From NCBI GenBank assembly GCA_018524725.1, contig JAEUWP010000207.1, forward strand, positions 186,001-250,000: a stretch of 64,000 bases of DNA, written 5' to 3'. The DNA is from Podaxis mareebaensis. Its lineage: Eukaryota; Basidiomycota; Agaricomycetes; Agaricales; Agaricaceae. The position numbers and the translations under genes are program-made. Shown here one piece after another: positions 58,734-64,000 of the stretch; the stretch's first letter is position 1; every line of letters starts with the position of its first letter. The notes under the pieces were generated by a model. That model saw nothing but the letters and a program-made list of their open reading frames with translations. It searched no databases and was not told where the DNA came from.

Positions 58734-60481
58734 CTAAACGAGGTCGCCCCAAACATTCTCAATCCATTCTACAATCCTCGTCAACTTCCCAAAAGCTTCG
58801 TCAACGGCCTTAGATAGCACAGGGTCGTCGAAGCCTTTGATAGGATGTCTCAGGCCCGTGAACTTCGGAGGTGACATTGTCCGTACGTTAGCAAGATCCT
58901 CGTCATCTATGATCAACTTCATGCGTTTCTCGGCATGCCTGTCAGGAAGGCCTCTCCCCGCCTTCATGTTGCCGGGTACCTGCACCCCTCCATTTGGGGA
59001 CTCTTTCGCAACAATCCCTTCAAGTAAAGCATTCATCAACCTCTTCTGTAGCAGTAAGAACACAGGATCGCTTGGTTGCAAAGTCCGATTGACGGCCTCA
59101 CGTAAACGCTGTTCTTCACTTGGGTCCAGTGACTCCACCACAAGCCGGCGAGCCCGAACGACCTCATCCGCCAGATTGACTAGCTTTAACGAGCTGTCGG
59201 TGACAGGTTTGGTGTCTACAGACACATCAAGTTCTGCTTGTAGCAAAGTCCATATTCGTTGCATGAAGCCTTGTGCCGAAGCCTGGACAGAAGAGGCTGG
59301 TGGAAGAGAAGAAGGCGGAGGTAATCGGGTGAGCGAACGTAATGCTGCGGCGATGACAGAGGCTTGTAGATAGTCCTGTAGCTGATACAGCGAAGGCGCT
59401 GAGAAAAAGAACTGAGGCGGAAGTCCATTCTCATTCGTCGAAGTGATATCGATATCGCGGGCGATGAGATTCTGAGGAGGAACACAAGAGACCGCTGTTG
59501 GCATCGCGAGAGACCTGAGTAGCCTCGCCTTCCACCTATCTTCTTGCGATAAAGCGTCTGTGTCCTCTGTTTCTTTACACCAACGACGCCATTGGTCTCG
59601 AATGATTTCCTCTCCTCGTCTATCGATATCCTGACCATGGAGTGACCATAGCCGAATGACAAGATCTCTCTCCCTCAACTTTGCTTCCCGCATCACCAAC
59701 GCCTGTAGTTGTTCCTCGGTCATGGAACCTAGCAGGAAGTCATGAAGGTCGGATTTCATACGGTCAGCGATGTTTAGGATAGCTCTGAGGGACTGCACCG
59801 TAAACCTAGCAATTGGCGATACATTGACTGCCCCTCTACCCTCCGGCCGACGGTCGTCTATGTATGATTGAAATACTGATGGCTCCTTCGGCGGGGGGTT
59901 GTCGAGTTTCAGTAATTCGGCATCGACTTCGCCATCCCTGATAGGGGCGCAACGCTGGCGAAGCGTCGTTAAGACTTCTTTCAAGGTGCCGATAAAACTG
60001 TGTAGCGGAGAAATTGACGGTGCAGGAGGGAGAGAAAGGACGTGAAGAAGCGGGTGCTCGGGTGGGAGGAGGGGAGAAATGGCCTCGCGTATATCGTTAA
60101 GAAGTCGCTTGATATGTACGTTCTGCTCTGAAGGTTCAGGAGAAGAAAGTTTCTCCGCCGTCTGATCATGACAACGAAGGTCAGCGGGAAACAAAGCAAA
60201 GGCAATTGACGTACGGCATCCCAAAAAGCGGCGTGCATCGCTTCGACAACATGTTGTTGCACCTTCATCCTCTTGCCTCCGTTATCCTGTCCATCATGCC
60301 CGAGCTTTTCTTGCGCGATTAAGGAAACTAGTGATTTTCTAGGAGGTATGATTTTGTCAGGATTTGTAGCGAGGAGGTGCAGGAAATACGCCTGATTCGC
60401 CGCTTGAACCAGCTCTAGTGGAAGAACGGTGTTCGGACCATGTTGGACAAGGATAGGGCGTTGGTATTGGCCTTGGTTCAT
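58734..60481 (-). CDS. Tcp11-family protein (Sok1-like)
   Basis: Member of the T-complex 11 family, which includes yeast Sok1, linked to cAMP/PKA signalling. Two coding exons. The first starts at ATG 60479-60481 (MNQGQYQRPILVQHGPNTVL) and ends HAAFWDA, at a GTACGT donor near 60213. The second resumes TAEKLSSPEPSEQNVHIKRL at about 60160 and runs to the stop at 58734. The Tcp11 region has IKRLLNDIREAISPLLPPEH, APIRDGEVDAELLKLDNPP, RFTVQSLRAILNIADRMKSD and WIENVWGDLV. It is mostly helical, about 560 residues, with no membrane span. A TTG 26 codons upstream opens the same frame but is not preferred. Confidence 0.85.
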
Positions 60482-60975
60482 CGAGTTCTTATTGTTGTGT
60501 CGAGAGAATGGGAAAGAGATGTGTGTTGGGACAAACAGCCCTCTCAGCGTTCTACTCAAGGCTCTGTCTCTCTTCGGAGCTAGATATTTTTACCCGCCAT
60601 GACGATGACGAAGCAACGACATCATTCCCTGTATATACCAGAGACGAAGATCCGAATAAGATAAGCAAGATATAACGTTGCTCTCCAGCACTGGCGCAGA
60701 GTTGCCGCTTTCCCGCACCATCTTCCGGGTGAGCCGAATTCCTGATATGCAATATTTCCTGAGATGTAACTCCTCGCTATTGGCCACCATTGCCTTTACG
60801 CCGGTAATCGCAGATGTACTACTGAGGGAGGATTTTATAAGGTTCAGGCTGTACTTTCCACTAGATGATGATCGAGGGAGACTCGAAGGAAACGAACTTA
60901 TGTGGGGCCTTATGTTCGCTCTAAGTTAGGTCTACACAGCCTGGAGGAGTTTTGCTCTCAAGTGATTGAGTTTGC
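60482..60975. other. Upstream region of the Tcp11-family gene
   Basis: 494 bases with the Tcp11-gene promoter and perhaps the decayed 5' part of the neighbouring LINE-like fragment. No intact gene seen. Confidence 0.4.
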
Positions 60976-61278
60976 GTGCATGATAATCCCGTGCAATTCA
61001 GGCGAGGGCGCTCTTCCTCGCTCCTCGTCCGCTCCGATCATCGTCCCACCTATGAAAGACACCGCCAGATCCTCCGTGACGTCTCTGGGTCCCTATACCT
61101 CCCAGACATACTGGGAACAAAAGAGGGAATTGCCGCACTTGCCGAATTTCTGGAAAAATCGAGCGCCTTCACGAAATCAGGTGTAGGCCCACCCAAACGA
61201 GCAAACCCCACCCTCAACAACACCCCACTCAACACCAGCCAGGAGAGGATCCCGACGAGGACCAGGGATAGACATTAA
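60976..61278 (+). mobile_element. Probable C-terminal remnant of a non-LTR (LINE) retrotransposon ORF2
   Basis: An open frame of 100 codons contains HRPTYERHRQILRDV, then LPDILGTKEGIAALAEFL and SSAFTKSG. This order (PTY-R-R-LR, a LP-LLGT-KG-ALA-FL block, then a G/SAFTK end) is what I associate with the extreme C-terminus after the RNase H domain of basidiomycete LINE proteins. The cysteine expected before PTY is missing, and no reverse transcriptase or endonuclease is found upstream, so it would be a truncated and mutated copy. The similarity is judged from memory, so a coincidental small gene cannot be excluded. Confidence 0.4.
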
Positions 61279-61859
61279 CCCATCATTGCATGCCGCCATT
61301 TCCAACCCCGCTTCTCTCCGTTTCACTTCGCCCTTTCGTTCCTTTGTTCCTTCTTTCCCTATCTCACGCCCATGCTTTATCATAATTTACCCTTATAATT
61401 ATACTTAGTATGTTTATGGTCATATCTCTGTCGTAGCGCTCGATAGCGCCCTACATCACTTTTACACACTTTCCCGCACGAATAACCCCTCTACCAGACT
61501 CCTACACACATTTCCTCAGAACCCTCCTCTATCATAAGTAGACACCACCCTGCCGAGGGGCGTAAATAATCTGTTAGTTCAGTACACGCCCACCGCGTCT
61601 TAGCAGTAGGTATGCTTGTAGCGATATAGAAATTGAGAGTTCTACAGCTCCGATCATCGATCATCTCGTGGACTACCACGGGAAACCCCAGGATTCACGC
61701 AATTAGGCAATCAGTACTCGGACCTAGGGACTTGCTGCTCAATCGCCCATGAGCGGTTACTTCCAATTGCTTCCGACTGCAAATTTCCTTCAATGTGCAA
61801 TACTTTTGAAGAAAAATCAGTCCCTAGGACTCAGTGCCCTCAGCACATGCTATCCCTAG
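61279..61859. other. Non-coding interval left of the hAT-like element
   Basis: 581 bases, rich in TTCC and CT runs at 61300-61500, with no supported gene. Includes the inverted-repeat pair at 61723-61732 and 61819-61828. Its last 8 bases (61852-61859) are the left copy of the element's target duplication. Confidence 0.5.
61723..61828. repeat. Short inverted repeat pair
   Basis: CCTAGGGACT at 61723-61732 is exactly inverted at 61819-61828 (AGTCCCTAGG), and weaker match extends outwards for about eight more bases. The arms are about 86 bases apart. No flanking duplication was found. Confidence 0.5.
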
Positions 61860-62612
61860 CAGTGATGTGTCAGTCATGCTAACCGTTATTGGTTGTCACA
61901 ACTATTATAAAAGTTACTAACCGCTGATTTTTGATGGCAACTGCAACCAATAAATAATGCTCCGCCGGAATTTTCTCTGTACGAAAAGGTTGGATCGTCA
62001 TTGTAGTAGTACGACGTTCGACCGAGGTGTCAGAAGAAATATTAGAACAATGACACAATTTATATAGTCTGGAGGTGACTCAACAATATAGTCTCAGGAA
62101 ATGAGAATAACACCCATGGAATCACTGAGCCTGGCATTGTCGACTTCATCCTTCCCTTCAGCATCTATATCTGCTAGTTTGTAATGCAAGCTCATCCTCG
62201 AACGTCGACACAACAAATCGCTTATACAGTGGTCCCTAACATGAGGACTTGAGGTTGAGATTGGCATTAGTATCCATTTATCTCATACCCCCAAATGGTT
62301 CAGTATCTTTGTCATCCATTGCTGCCTGTCTCTTCACAGAAGAATCGTATATATTCCAAGTGCACAAAGTACAGTATTCGCTACGTCGTTCGTGCTTGCG
62401 GCCATGGAACAAGCCCTCTTGAAAGTCTGGACGCGATTCTCACGCGTCATCAAATCAGTCTCAGTCAGTTTTCGGTCACTGTCGAAGATTCGCGGCGGCG
62501 GAATGGGGAGTGTGTGAAAGTTGCTGAGTCGCAACAGTTCTCAGCAGTTGCTAACGGTTTGTGTAACCGATGACCATAACAGTTGTTGTGGTTGTCTGAT
62601 GGCACATCACTG
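61860..62612. mobile_element. Non-autonomous hAT-type DNA transposon (MITE-like), 753 bases
   Basis: Both ends read CAGTGATGTG(T/C)CA inwards, a 13-base terminal inverted repeat with one mismatch. The element is flanked by a perfect 8-base direct repeat, ATCCCTAG, at 61852-61859 and 62613-62620. Eight-base target duplications with T at position 2 and A at position 7, and termini starting CAG, are features of the hAT superfamily. Subterminal blocks also recur in opposite orientation (ACAACT(A/G)TTAT and AACCG motifs near both ends). No transposase-like frame is present inside, so it would have to be moved by an enzyme from elsewhere. The identical target copies suggest a fairly recent insertion. 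Confidence 0.8.
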
Positions 62613-62620
62613 ATCCCTAG

Positions 62621-63076
62621 CCCTAATGTGGCCATTGCCAATCACGTAAACGCAAACAGCGCTGTATCACAGCAGTGAACATGAGGGAACCACCACTTTA
62701 CCGAATCATGCAGTCTCACAGTCGGGTTGGGAATACATTCCCTTCGGGCGGTGATACAACGAGCATGTAAGTCAAGGATAGCAATCGAAACCGACTCGAA
62801 ACAAGTAATTAAGAAATGATAGGCGCCAATCTTGTTTCCCGTTGCCCATGGACTTTGTTGAAAGAGTTGGTCGATGCATCCCTACCAAGAGAATGCATTC
62901 ATGGTTGTTTCTTTCAATGCGTTTGAATGACTGGGCGTCGCAGGCGGGGATACCGGGGGAACTCAAGTATTCAAACTTTATGAACATGGGCGCGATGGTC
63001 TCAGGGCCAGATGGGGGTCGTGTCGCACATAAATATCCAGCGGTTTGCGCACACACCCTACGTCCTTCCGTTCAGA
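62621..63076. other. Region between hAT-like element and P450 gene
   Basis: 456 bases. Open frames on both strands (62772-63056 minus, 62842-63132 plus) have no recognisable domain. It probably contains the P450 promoter. Confidence 0.45.
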
Positions 63077-64000
63077 ATGCCTTGGATAGTACCCGCCATG
63101 TCAAGCATTCTCTTGGTTTACCTATGTTCTAGATTGGAAAGGTTGCATAGGATCGTTTCCTCAACAAGGTACGTTCCAACAGCTAGCCTGCACTGTTCCA
63201 TAGTCATCCTACGGTTAATCCAGATCTTATTCTGCATCCTTTGTGCTTTTGGGCGTGAAGAGTGTTTTTGTTGTCCTCCTCCCTTGGAGGATTCCGTTTA
63301 TAAGTCTCGGCAGGAACAGTCTGTTTGAGGATGGGTACACCCGTGCGTTTAACTGGCCTTTCCGACTTTGTCAGGGTGCCTCACTGCTGATAACACAAAG
63401 GCTATGGAAGGGGAATCGACGCGATCTCTTATGTGGGTGCAAGGAATTGCCATTGAAATCAATCCCATTGTAATCGTGGGTCTCGGTCCAGATTTCTCTG
63501 ATACCAAAGATCGACATCACCATGTTCCTTGGTGACGCACATGCCATAAGAGTAGATATAGCTGTTTTCCTCTATCAGATCATGTGCTGACTCTTTTCTC
63601 CACGCAGGAACTGGCACTCGCTGCACGGAATGGAATTTTCACGAAGCCCATTCAATTTTATAGGCACTTCTTGTTTTTCGGCCCCAATCTCCTCGTGTCA
63701 GAAGGCACCCTGTGGAAGAAATACCGAAAAATAATAGGACCCTCTTTCAATGAGGTTAGTGTGCATCACTCCCCCAGATTACCGGGCATTCATCGACAGA
63801 ACATTTTTAGCGTAACAATCGGTTGGTCTGGAATGAAACAGTGCGCCTAGGACGAGAGCTGATAGAGGGAAAGTGGGAGAAAGCGTCGACTGTAACGGTT
63901 GGCGATAGCAAGGAAATAACCTTTCCGGTGGGTTTGATCACAAAGGTTCTCATTCCTGCTTTTTCGCTGAGATATTCTCTTGCAGTTAACTCTGATGGTT
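63077..64000 (+). CDS. Cytochrome P450, 5' portion, cut by window end
   Basis: Haem monooxygenase of a basidiomycete type, anchored in the ER by its first helix. ATG 63077 gives MPWIVPAMSSILLVYLC. Exon joins were made in phase: AG|A across a 55-base intron gives STR-SYSASFVLLGVKSVFV, then LPWRIPFISLGRNSLFEDGY. After two more short introns come YGRGIDAISY-ISLIPKIDITMFLGDAHAI, then TKPIQFYRHFLFFGPNLLVSE, GTLWKKYRKIIGPSFNE, RNNRLVWNETVRLGRELIEG and LTLMV at the edge. The segment LLVSEGTLWKKYRKIIGPSFNE is the helix C region (WxxxR). The haem-binding Cys and the ExxR motif lie beyond 64000. The start codon is the least certain part. Confidence 0.85.

Overview
The window looks like nuclear DNA of a mushroom-forming basidiomycete (Agaricomycetes). 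Genes are compact and often overlap in promoter or terminator space. They are broken by many introns of about 47-60 bases with GT-AG ends and short exons. The families present (fungal S41-type secreted peptidase, formate/nitrite transporter, class 3 lipase, phenylalanine ammonia-lyase, a basidiomycete-style P450, fungal Mei2) point the same way. I found no bacterial operon, CRISPR array, rRNA or tRNA gene. Exon joins were worked out by hand from reading frame, splice signals and family similarity; where every exon is listed, the summed length divides by three.

Layout. 1-658: 5' part of an unrecognised minus-strand gene. 659-3009: no convincing gene. 3010-4306: secreted class 3 lipase. 4422-7519 (-): ATRIP/Rad26-like checkpoint protein, head to head with 7691-12047 (+), the NMD factor UPF2. 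12606-14165: CaMKK/Sak1-type kinase. 14504-18201: Tudor-SN (SND1). 18402-21296 (-): secreted S41-type peptidase. 21625-22672: HAD-like protein. 22865-23348 (-): mitochondrial ribosomal protein bS6m. 24485-27687: Mei2-like RNA-binding protein. 29136-30681: formate/nitrite transporter. 30930-32264 (-): alpha/beta hydrolase. 32901-33408: Emi1-like protein. 33983-37196: MCM2. 37457-38281 (-): MIA40. 38637-39694 (-): NFKBIL1-like coiled-coil protein. 41336-46651 (-): giant PH-Sec7-PH protein. 47178-48430 (-): flavin-reductase-like protein. 48820-50365: iron-type alcohol dehydrogenase. 50554-52200: cation diffusion facilitator, probably mitochondrial. 52815-54513: MFS transporter. 54669-57466 (-): phenylalanine ammonia-lyase. 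58734-60481 (-): Tcp11-family protein. 60976-61278: probable LINE remnant. 61860-62612: non-autonomous hAT-type element with a perfect 8-base target duplication. 63077-64000: 5' part of a cytochrome P450.

Most of the window is conserved housekeeping genes (genome stability, RNA surveillance, mitochondria), with secreted or metabolic genes between them. The right-hand end (60.5-64 kb) is the accessory part, with transposon remnants next to a P450. I see no coherent new multi-gene system. The most unusual items are the newly delimited hAT-like element, a Sec7 domain that seems to lack its catalytic glutamate, an in-frame stop-free intron hidden in that same gene, an MCM2 start codon isolated in its own exon below a MluI cell-cycle box, and a 10-base exon plus a GC-AG intron in SND1.
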